This document shows, piece by piece, positions 27,589-34,590 of a stretch of 64,000 bases of DNA. The notes under the pieces are model-generated. The model saw only the letters and a list, made by a program, of their open reading frames with translations. It was not told where the DNA came from and ran no database searches. Position numbers and translations under genes: made by a program. Position 1 is the first letter of the stretch; every line of letters begins with the position of its first letter. The stretch covers positions 1 to 64,000 of the forward strand of contig CALJPQ010000020.1 in the NCBI GenBank assembly GCA_937980645.1, given 5' to 3'. Source of the DNA: an uncultured Saprospiraceae bacterium (GTDB taxonomy: Bacteria > Bacteroidota > Bacteroidia > Chitinophagales > Saprospiraceae).

Positions 27589-28884
27589 ATGCGCATCTAC
27601 CGCCTTTCGCACCCCACTCGCCGCATAGGAACGCCCGATCAGCCGCTGCGCATTGCATTGAGCAGTTCCAAGAGCATCAGCAACCGGGCGCTCATTATCA
27701 ACGCCTTGCGTGGTGCAGAAGACCCGGCGGAGGGCCTGGAAGACCTCTCCGCGGCTGCCGACACGCGCACGCTGCTGCGCCTGCTGCGCGAGCGGCCTGA
27801 GGTCTATGACGCCGGCGACGGGGGCACGACTTTTCGCTTTCTGGCGGCTTTTTTGGCCCTTCAGGAGGGCTGTCGCGAGCTGACTGGCTCGGCACGCATG
27901 CAGGAGCGTCCTGTTGGCCCGCTGGCCGAGGCGCTGCGCCAGTTGGGTGCGTCTGTAGAATACCTGAAGCGCGAAGGCTATCCGCCGCTGCGCATTTGTG
28001 GCCCCTTGCGCCTGCCGGAGTCAGGGCCTGCTCGGGTAAAGATTAATGCTGGCGTGAGTAGCCAGTTTATCTCGGCGCTTATGCTCATAGGCCCTTACCT
28101 GCCCGGAGGGCTGGAAATTGCGCTGGATGGGCCGCCCGTCTCAACGTCATACCTCGAGATGACGCGAGCGGTGATGCAGCATTTTGGCGCAGCAGCCTTC
28201 CGGTACAATCACAAGATTCTCGTGGAGCCGCACCCCTATCGCCCGCGTCCGCTGCGCATCGAGGCCGATTGGTCGGCGGCCTCGTACTGGTATGCCATGG
28301 CCGCATTGGCCGAGTCGGCACACATCGTGCTGGAAGGGCTGACGGACCACAGCTGGCAGGGCGACCGCATCGCCGCCCAGATGGCGGTGCCCTTTGGCGT
28401 GCAGACGACCTTCGAGACATTCAACGGGCGCCCCTACGCCCGCCTGCGCGCCGAGGGAGCGATAGTGCCAGACGAAGACTTGCTGTTTTTTGACGGCAAC
28501 GATTACCCCGATCTGGCCCAGACCTTTGTCGTCCTGTGCGGCGCCTTCGGGCAGCGGGCTGCTTTTTCGGGCCTCCAGACGCTGCCGCTGAAAGAGACCA
28601 ACCGTTGCGCAGCACTCCAGAGCGAATTACTCAAGGTAAAAGTCTTCTTTGGGCCGCCTCCACGTGACCCTAATCTTTACCTCGCCTATGGCCGTGCTCA
28701 ATGGGAAAAGCCTGTGCGCTTTGCCACCTATGGCGACCACCGCATGGCTATGGCCCTGGCGCCGTTGGCCCTGCTCCAGCCCATTGACATCGAAAACCCG
28801 GAGGTTGTGAACAAATCGTATCCCCAGTTTTGGGAGCACCTGCAGCAGGCAGGCTTCCTTATCGAAGAACGCATGGAAGTATGA
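27589..28884 (+). CDS. aroA: 3-phosphoshikimate 1-carboxyvinyltransferase (EPSP synthase)
   Basis: 431 residues. This enzyme joins shikimate-3-phosphate and PEP in chorismate synthesis. Family motifs are present in Bacteroidota-type spelling: LSSSKSISNRALIINAL (usual PxSKSxSNRAL), GGTTFRFLAAFLAL for NAGTxxR, GSARMQERPVGPLAEALRQLG, INAGVSSQFISALML, DWSAASYWYAMAAL, LPLKETNRCAALQSELLKV and YGDHRMAMALAPLAL. The first motif has Ser where Gly or Ala is common. The stop overlaps the GHMP kinase start by 4 bp, so the two are co-translated. The long upstream frame from 27403 is a read-through of the repeat. Confidence 0.93.
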   Translation: MRIYRLSHPTRRIGTPDQPLRIALSSSKSISNRALIINALRGAEDPAEGLEDLSAAADTRTLLRLLRERPEVYDAGDGGTTFRFLAAFLALQEGCRELTGSARMQERPVGPLAEALRQLGASVEYLKREGYPPLRICGPLRLPESGPARVKINAGVSSQFISALMLIGPYLPGGLEIALDGPPVSTSYLEMTRAVMQHFGAAAFRYNHKILVEPHPYRPRPLRIEADWSAASYWYAMAALAESAHIVLEGLTDHSWQGDRIAAQMAVPFGVQTTFETFNGRPYARLRAEGAIVPDEDLLFFDGNDYPDLAQTFVVLCGAFGQRAAFSGLQTLPLKETNRCAALQSELLKVKVFFGPPPRDPNLYLAYGRAQWEKPVRFATYGDHRMAMALAPLALLQPIDIENPEVVNKSYPQFWEHLQQAGFLIEERMEV

Positions 28885-29804
28885 GCATCATCATCCGCGC
28901 CCACGGCAAACTGCTCCTCACCGGCGAATACGCCGTGCTCGACGGCGCCGAGGCGCTGGCCCTGCCCGTCCGCTATGGGCAGACACTGTACGCCCAACCG
29001 GCCAACACCCCCGCCGCCCTGCACTGGACGAGTGTGGACGCCCACGGAACGCCCTGGTTCGAGGCGGCCTTCGCCCTACCCACATTCGACCTCGAAAGCA
29101 CCTCCGAGCTGACTACCGCCCGGCGCCTGCAAGACCTCCTGCTCGCCTGCCGCCGCCAAAGGGCCGACTTTCTGGCCGACTTCACCGGCTGGACGGTACG
29201 CATAGAAGCCGACTACCCGCTCCACTGGGGCTTAGGCAGCAGCAGCACGCTCGTGGCCGCACTGGCCCGCTGGGCAGAGGTGGACCCGTACACCGTCCTG
29301 TTCGAGACCCTCGGCGGCTCGGGCTACGATATCGCCTGCGCCTTTGCAACAGGGCCTATCTTTTACCGCTTAGATGACCAACAGACGCCACACGTAGAGC
29401 CGGCACCGTTCGACCCACCGTTTGCCGAGCAGCTGTTTTTTGTTTTTTTGGGAAAAAAACAGGACAGCCGCGCCGAAATCCGCCGCTTCCGCCAAAAGGT
29501 TCAACCGCCCGAAGACTGGCTCAAGGCCGTTTCCACCCTGGCGCGTAAATGCGCCGCCGCCCAAACGCTGGATGCCTTTGGCCAATGCCTGCAGGAGCAC
29601 GAACAACTGCTTGCCCCTGCGCTGGCCCGCACGCCTGTTCAGGAAGCACTCTTCGAGGACTTTCCCGGCGTCGTCAAAAGCCTCGGAGCCTGGGGCGGCG
29701 ATTTTGTGCTGGCCGCCAGCCTGCTCGATGCAGGAGGAACGCAGCGGTATTTTGCCCAAAGAGGCTTTTCTACCTGCATTCCCTATCGGGAAATGGCACT
29801 CTGA
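28881..29804 (+). CDS. GYDIA-family GHMP kinase (mevalonate-kinase-like)
   Basis: 307 residues. GHMP motif 1 is HGKLLLTGEYAVLDGAEALALPV, motif 2 is the ATP loop HWGLGSSSTLVAALARW, and the family tag is GSGYDIACAFATGPIFYR. The C-terminal third carries LGAWGGDFVLAAS, the GxGGG-like motif 3. GYDIA kinases are Bacteroidota-specific relatives of mevalonate kinase, often linked to isoprenoid genes; the substrate is not established. It shares ATGA with the aroA stop. A longer frame from 28830 overlaps aroA and is not supported. Confidence 0.9.
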   Translation: MSIIIRAHGKLLLTGEYAVLDGAEALALPVRYGQTLYAQPANTPAALHWTSVDAHGTPWFEAAFALPTFDLESTSELTTARRLQDLLLACRRQRADFLADFTGWTVRIEADYPLHWGLGSSSTLVAALARWAEVDPYTVLFETLGGSGYDIACAFATGPIFYRLDDQQTPHVEPAPFDPPFAEQLFFVFLGKKQDSRAEIRRFRQKVQPPEDWLKAVSTLARKCAAAQTLDAFGQCLQEHEQLLAPALARTPVQEALFEDFPGVVKSLGAWGGDFVLAASLLDAGGTQRYFAQRGFSTCIPYREMAL

Positions 29805-30516
29805 CGCCGCCTACAAGATCGCATGGAAAACGCTCACAAAGCCACAGGCAGCTTTTCCATTCGTCTAAAGTGATTTTTTACCCAAAGACATTGTAGCCAG
29901 GAAAGAGGATACCTCCTTTATCGCCTGTTTTACCTCCCTCAAGTAGCATATGTAAAAGAAGAGATGGTTACTGCTACAGCAGAAGAAGCCGAGTATGTGC
30001 CTTTGGTTGTGGTGCGCGGGCTGTCGCACTGACTGAACAGCTGTGCACCAGGTGGCAACACCTGATAACGGCGGGCTTTTCATCTGCTGAATTATGATGA
30101 CCTCCCTTTGCATCTCCATCCAACTGAAGTTATGATCGGGCCGGTGAGAGCACCTCGTTTGCTTCCGACCTGCTCGCCAAACGCCTCTTCCTCCTGTGCA
30201 TGCCATTTCTCTGACGGACCCTCCTTTTGGCAGGGAGCGCTCGTTCAGGACGTGCTATCTGTCCGGATGTTCGGATGCCAAAAAGACTAACATTGCCTGG
30301 AAACACCTGATAAACCGGGCGATTACAGGATGCTTAAATGTGCCTGCTGCGCGGAGACGGCACCGATTGAGGAAAAGGGTAGGATGCCTTGCCCGCCGCG
30401 GAAGGTCGGTTTTCCTTTTTTCCTTTTGCACTTTTTGCTGTCCTTATTCGCGCCATTCAACGCCAGCCTATCTTTGCGCGCCATTTCTTCGTACAGATTA
30501 AAGACAAACGACACAC
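29805..30516. other. 712-bp region without a supportable gene
   Basis: Only short frames on both strands with no family resemblance and unconvincing composition. No tRNA, tmRNA, RNase P or SRP RNA signature was recognised. It holds the yebC promoter box at 30469-30476 and T/C-rich tracts near 30410-30435. The stretch may be a decayed gene or an unrecognised RNA. Confidence 0.5.
30469..30476 (+). promoter_or_regulatory. -7 promoter box (TATCTTTG) for the YebC gene
   Basis: Exact TAnnTTTG match 40 nt upstream of ATG 30517. Confidence 0.5.
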
Positions 30517-31233
30517 ATGGGACGCGCGTTTGAATTCCGCAAGGAACGAAAGTTTAAACGTTGGGCCAACATGGCCAAAACTTTTACGCGCATTGGGCGC
30601 GAGATCTCTATTGCCGTCAAAGCGGGCGGCCCTAATCCCGAATATAACCCTCGTCTGCGCGTAGCTATCCAGAATGCCAAGCAGGCCAACATGCCGAAGG
30701 CCAATGTGGAAAACGCTATCAAGAAGGCCAGCGGTAAAGATGCCGACAACTACCAGGAAATCCTGTACGAAGGCTACGGGCCGCATGGCATTGCGGTGCT
30801 GGTGGAAACGGCTACGGACAACCCCACGCGCACCGTCGCCAACGTACGCCTGCACTTCGACCGCTGCGGCGGTTCGCTGGGCGTATCGGGCAGTGTGAGT
30901 TACCTGTTCAACCGCAAGGCCGTCTTCAAAGTCAAAAACGAAGGTCAGAACTGGGAAGAACTCGAACTCGAACTCATTGACGCCGGCTTAGAAGACGTCA
31001 AACACGAGGAAGGCGAAGTGGTGCTCTATGCCGACTTTACCGATTTTGGCAAAATGCAAAAAGCGCTCGAAGACCGCGGCATCGAACCCGTCAGCTCGCA
31101 GCTGGAATGGATACCTACAGTAACAAAAAAGCTCTCGGACGAAGAAGCCGAACAGGTCATCAAACTCATTGACCGCTTAGAGGAAGACGACGACGTGCTC
31201 AACGTGTTCCACTCGATGGACATGTCGGAGTGA
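30517..31233 (+). CDS. YebC/PmpR family protein (transcription or translation factor)
   Basis: 238 residues of the YebC family: GRAFEFRKERKFKRWANMAK (the Bacteroidota version of the GHSKW region), FTRIGREISIAVKAGGPNPEYNPRLRVAI, NMPKANVENAIKKASG, EGYGPHGIAVLVETATDNPTRTVANVR, GGSLGVSGSVSYLFNRKAVF, then the third domain ending in KLIDRLEEDDDVLNVFHSMD. YebC proteins bind nucleic acid or ribosomes; recent work links the family to relief of ribosome stalling at proline stretches. Monocistronic and convergent with the metallo-hydrolase gene. Confidence 0.95.
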   Translation: MGRAFEFRKERKFKRWANMAKTFTRIGREISIAVKAGGPNPEYNPRLRVAIQNAKQANMPKANVENAIKKASGKDADNYQEILYEGYGPHGIAVLVETATDNPTRTVANVRLHFDRCGGSLGVSGSVSYLFNRKAVFKVKNEGQNWEELELELIDAGLEDVKHEEGEVVLYADFTDFGKMQKALEDRGIEPVSSQLEWIPTVTKKLSDEEAEQVIKLIDRLEEDDDVLNVFHSMDMSE

Positions 31234-31272
31234 GCACAAGGGCGTGGCTCAGGTGGCTGCTTTCAGCCGTGC

Positions 31273-32166
31273 TTATTGGTTGGTTTCCCCCAGTGGCACG
31301 GGTTCCGGGAGCGTGGGCAGGTTGTCGGGGTCCCAGTTCCACAGGCCCTCTTCGAATTCACGGCGCACAAGGGCGAGGTTGGCTTCGTGGTCTTTGATTT
31401 GCTGGCGGGGGAATCGGTAGCGCTCCCACAGCGAGTCAGTATCGAAGGGTCGGTTGGTGGCGACGCTTTCGCGGATGGCATAGATGTAGGCTAAGCTTTC
31501 GGTGCGTCGGCGCAGCCAGTCGGTGATGGTCAGGGCCGGGTCGCCGTGGCCGGGTATGAGGCGAGTGAACCAGTTGCGGTCGTGGATGCGCGGGAGTTTT
31601 TCTAACGTATTGACATACTCGACGCTGCTGTGCTGAATGATGGGAAACTCTACGTTCGACAGGTAATCGCCAGCGATACACAGCCCTAACTGCCATACGA
31701 CGACCATCATGCTGTCGGCGGTATGGCCAGGGGCCAGATAAAACGACAGTTTCGTTCCCTCGTGGCGATACTGCACGCCGTCGCGGTACACTTTGAAATC
31801 CACCGTAGGATACTCGACCGGATATGTTCGGCGGATGTAGTACTGCTGGTCGAAGTCGGCGATTTGCTCCACAATGGCCTCTTTGTCGGGGCGGTCGGCC
31901 ATGAGTTCTGTAGCAAAGACTTTATCGGGCTTGAAGGCACCGGCGCCGATGATATGGTCAAAGTCGGAGTGTGTATATATCAGATACAGTGCCCGTTCTT
32001 CGCGAAAGGTGTCCACGTATTGGCGTATGGCGGCTATCTCGTCGGGCAGCCAGGCTGGGTCAACGACGATCATCAGGTCGTCGGTGCGGACGACCGTAGT
32101 ATTGGTTTGATAAAGTGCGCTTTGGAAAACAGTAATGTGCGGATCGCGGTAAAGGATTTTACTCAT
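31273..32166 (-). CDS. MBL-fold metallo-hydrolase
   Basis: 297 residues. The metallo-beta-lactamase metal motif is YTHSDFDHIIGA (HxxxDH written H-S-D-F-D-H), a second His lies in LAPGHTADSMMVV, an Asp in LCIAGDYLSN and a last His in LIPGHGDPALTI. There is no signal peptide. The spacing is that of generic class B-like or glyoxalase II-like hydrolases; the substrate cannot be predicted. It is divergent from der, with about 150 bp between starts. Confidence 0.85.
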   Translation of the reverse strand: MSKILYRDPHITVFQSALYQTNTTVVRTDDLMIVVDPAWLPDEIAAIRQYVDTFREERALYLIYTHSDFDHIIGAGAFKPDKVFATELMADRPDKEAIVEQIADFDQQYYIRRTYPVEYPTVDFKVYRDGVQYRHEGTKLSFYLAPGHTADSMMVVVWQLGLCIAGDYLSNVEFPIIQHSSVEYVNTLEKLPRIHDRNWFTRLIPGHGDPALTITDWLRRRTESLAYIYAIRESVATNRPFDTDSLWERYRFPRQQIKDHEANLALVRREFEEGLWNWDPDNLPTLPEPVPLGETNQ

Positions 32167-32215
32167 TAGGATTCCCGGTTAAGTAAACAGTTAAAGGGCT
32201 ATGCACAAAAGGCGC

Positions 32216-32223
32216 TATCTTTG
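32216..32223 (+). promoter_or_regulatory. -7 promoter box (TATCTTTG) for der
   Basis: Exact TAnnTTTG match 94 nt upstream of the der start, leaving a moderately long leader. Confidence 0.45.
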
Positions 32224-32317
32224 GCCTCGCTATAAAAACACGCAGGCGTAAAAAGTTGTAAAGGCGACGGGGGCAAATGTAGACAAACCGGGCCAACGCC
32301 GCACGGTTAGAAGAAAA

Positions 32318-33619
32318 ATGGGAAGTATCGTTGCTATCGTAGGGCGGCCCAACGTGGGCAAATCCACTCTGTATAACCGCTTAGTAGGCTTTCGAGACGC
32401 CATTACCGATGATTTTTCCGGTGTTACGCGCGACCGAAAGTACGGCTTTTGTGAATGGAACGGTAAGCGCTTCACGGTAGTGGACACGGGCGGCTTCGTG
32501 CCTTCCTCCAAAGATGTGTTCGAGGCAGCCATCCGCCAACAGGCGCGCATTGCTATTGAAGAGGCCTCGGTCATTCTGTTCATGGTAGACGCTCAGACCG
32601 GCATCACTGACCTGGATGAGGAGTTGGCCAAACTGTTGCGCCGCTCCTCCAAGCCGGTCTTTGTCGTTGTGAATAAGGTGGATAGCTTCCGCAACCAAAT
32701 GGACGCCAACGAGTTCTGGAGTTTGGGCTTTCCCAACACTTTCTTCATCGCCTCCATAACCGGCAGCGGCACCGGCGACTTGCTCGACGCCGTAACCGAG
32801 CAAATCACCGAAGAGCCGCCTTTAGAAACCGACCTGCCCAAATTTGCCATCATCGGGCGGCCCAACGTGGGCAAATCCTCGCTCACCAACGCCTTGCTAG
32901 GCGAAGAGCGCAACATCGTTACCCCTATCGCTGGCACCACACGCGACCCCATCCACAGCGTGTACAACAAGTTTGGCAAGCAATTCATCCTCATTGACAC
33001 TGCCGGCATTCGCAAGAAGACCAAAGTCGAAGAAGACTTAGAGTTCTATTCCGTCATGCGCGCCATTCGCGCGCTGGAAGAGTCCGACGTCTGCCTGCTC
33101 GTGCTCGACGCCACTCAGGGTATCGAAGCCCAGGACCTGCATCTGCTTCGGCTGGCCCAAAAACGCCACAAAGGCGTCGTCATTCTCGTCAACAAATGGG
33201 ACCTGATAGAAAAGGAAACCAACACCGCCCGAGATTACGAGGCCGACATCAAAAAGCGCATCGCTCCCTTCGACGATGTGCCCATCCTCTTCATCTCGGC
33301 CTTAGACAAACAGCGCATCTTTCAGGCCGTCGAGGCTGCCCTTCACGTGTACGAAAACCGGCAGCGCAAAATCAAAACCTCCGAACTGAACGAACTTATG
33401 CTCGAAATCATCGAGCGGACGCCGCCGCCGTCGGTCAAGGGGCGCTACCCCAAATTCAAGTACGTTACCCAGCTGCCCACCCATTACCCCTCGTTTGCCT
33501 TCTTCGTCAACAACCCCAACTGGGTGCGCGATACTTATGTACAGTTTCTGGAAAACCAGCTGCGCCAGCATTACGACTTCAAAGGCGTGCCCATCGAGAT
33601 CTACATGCGGGCCAAATGA
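32318..33619 (+). CDS. der: Ribosome biogenesis GTPase Der (EngA)
   Basis: 433 residues with two tandem G domains and a KH-like C-terminal domain, the unique plan of Der, which acts in 50S subunit assembly. G domain 1: VAIVGRPNVGKSTLYNRL, DTGGF, NKVD. G domain 2: FAIIGRPNVGKSSLTNALLG, GTTRDPIHSVY, DTAGIRKKTKVEEDLEFYSVMRA, VNKWDLIEKE. The KH-like domain (about 350-433) includes RTPPPSVKGRYPKFKYVTQ and PIEIYMRAK. Complete, with the normal length for the phylum. Confidence 0.97.
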   Translation: MGSIVAIVGRPNVGKSTLYNRLVGFRDAITDDFSGVTRDRKYGFCEWNGKRFTVVDTGGFVPSSKDVFEAAIRQQARIAIEEASVILFMVDAQTGITDLDEELAKLLRRSSKPVFVVVNKVDSFRNQMDANEFWSLGFPNTFFIASITGSGTGDLLDAVTEQITEEPPLETDLPKFAIIGRPNVGKSSLTNALLGEERNIVTPIAGTTRDPIHSVYNKFGKQFILIDTAGIRKKTKVEEDLEFYSVMRAIRALEESDVCLLVLDATQGIEAQDLHLLRLAQKRHKGVVILVNKWDLIEKETNTARDYEADIKKRIAPFDDVPILFISALDKQRIFQAVEAALHVYENRQRKIKTSELNELMLEIIERTPPPSVKGRYPKFKYVTQLPTHYPSFAFFVNNPNWVRDTYVQFLENQLRQHYDFKGVPIEIYMRAK

Positions 33620-33683
33620 AAATGAGGCAAAGGCCAGGATGGCGGTAGAGCATGTGTGCGCCAGATTGCGTTCACCCCATAAA

Positions 33684-33720
33684 AAGGGCGACCCATCGGC
33701 TGTAGCGATGAGTCGCCCTT
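33684..33720. terminator. Bidirectional terminator hairpin between der and the repeat-rich small protein
   Basis: Arms aagggcgac and gtcgccctt, extended inside by catcg / cgatg, form a stable stem between two convergent genes. A run of five A residues before it becomes a T run for minus-strand transcription; tgtttt follows on the plus strand. Confidence 0.75.
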
Positions 33721-33742
33721 ATGTTTTGGCGCAGAGCGCGGC

Positions 33743-34204
33743 TTAGTTGTTTCCGCCTTCTACCTTGATGGCGCCACCACGGCGCTTCTGCTGTTCAGCA
33801 TCTCCTTCCTGCACAGCACCACCGCGCTGCTTCTGCTGCTCCACGTTGCCTTCCTGCACGGCGCCACCGCGCTGCTTCTGTGGGTCTTGCGGGGGCGTCT
33901 GCGGCATCGGCGTTACGGACGGCGGCTTCGGAGTCGGGCTTTTAGGCTTCGTCGCACCTGGCTTAGCGCCCGGTTTACCGGCCTTGGCCGGCGGCAAAGA
34001 GGCCACGTACTCATCGAAGCGACGACGGGCTTCCATGTTAATGCGCGCCGTGCACTCTTCCTGCTTCATCGCGCGGTATTCGTCTAGTTTCATCGCAATG
34101 GCCTGGGCGATCTCTTGCTGCTGCTGCTCTTTCGTCTTGTAAGCCGTCAGCGTAACGAGGGCAGCGGCAATGACGGTAAAAGCCAAAATCAGTTTCTTAT
34201 TCAT
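33743..34204 (-). CDS. Small membrane-anchored protein with Pro/Lys linker and QKQRGGAVQEG repeats
   Basis: Not recognised. The 153-residue product begins with a signal/anchor (MNKKLILAFTVIAAALVTLTAY), then a Gln/Glu-rich helical stretch (KEQQQQEIAQAIAMKLDEYR), then a Pro/Lys/Thr-rich linker, and ends in three copies of a 15-residue unit (QKQRGGAVQEG core). The layout suggests an envelope protein with a flexible, basic tail. It follows the small lipoprotein gene by 36 bp on the same strand and probably shares its transcript; both are small envelope proteins with charged helices. Start M5 of the open frame (ATG 34204) fits the signal sequence. Confidence 0.7.
   Translation of the reverse strand: MNKKLILAFTVIAAALVTLTAYKTKEQQQQEIAQAIAMKLDEYRAMKQEECTARINMEARRRFDEYVASLPPAKAGKPGAKPGATKPKSPTPKPPSVTPMPQTPPQDPQKQRGGAVQEGNVEQQKQRGGAVQEGDAEQQKRRGGAIKVEGGNN
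33758..33883 (-). repeat. In-frame 45-bp tandem repeat, about 2.8 copies
   Basis: Encodes residues 108-149 of the small anchored protein as successive QKQRGGAVQEG-type units. Each unit is a multiple of three, so copy-number change would alter tail length without a frameshift. Confidence 0.8.
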
Positions 34205-34240
34205 GCGAAAAGGCATTTTTTAAAGGTGAGCAAATTGGGT

Positions 34241-34483
34241 TTACTGGATCGTTTGCTGGGCTTCGTACTCCATCTTCAGGCGGTCAAATTCAGCAGACAC
34301 ACGCGCCTCGAATTCGGCGTCGCACTTGGCGTTCTCTTCATTGTCAATACTTGCCTTTCCGGCTTCTACGCCTTTGGCAATTTCAGCCTCTACCTGTTCG
34401 GGAGTCAGGAGCTTTTCGCCGCACGAGGACAGGCCCAATGTCAGCAGGCCGGCAGCGGCCATGGTCAACAGTGTTTTTTTCAT
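34241..34483 (-). CDS. Small lipoprotein of unknown function
   Basis: 80 residues with a lipoprotein signal peptide and lipobox (MAAAGLLTLGLSSC, Cys21). The mature part is a charged helix (EQVEAEIAKGVEAGKASIDNEENAKCDAEFEARVSAEFDRLKMEYEAQQ) with one further Cys. No family recognised. It leads a probable two-gene operon with the repeat-bearing anchored protein. A longer frame to 34549 precedes a standard lipoprotein start and is not used. Confidence 0.75.
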   Translation of the reverse strand: MKKTLLTMAAAGLLTLGLSSCGEKLLTPEQVEAEIAKGVEAGKASIDNEENAKCDAEFEARVSAEFDRLKMEYEAQQTIQ

Positions 34484-34524
34484 GTCTGAACTACGGTTTG
34501 CGAGTTTTTTAGAAAAATTCGAGG

Positions 34525-34532
34525 CAAAAGTA
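34525..34532 (-). promoter_or_regulatory. -7 promoter box (TACTTTTG) for the small lipoprotein operon
   Basis: Exact TAnnTTTG match on the minus strand, 41 nt before the lipoprotein start codon. Confidence 0.5.
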
Positions 34533-34590
34533 GGGCGCCTATCGGTCAACCGATGCGCATTTACTTTTTTTTAAGCAAAAAGAACATACG

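Noticed and set aside
29865..30206. 113-codon minus-strand frame in the large gap
   Set aside because: Cys/His/Arg-rich, no recognisable family, and no promoter box; not enough to call a gene.
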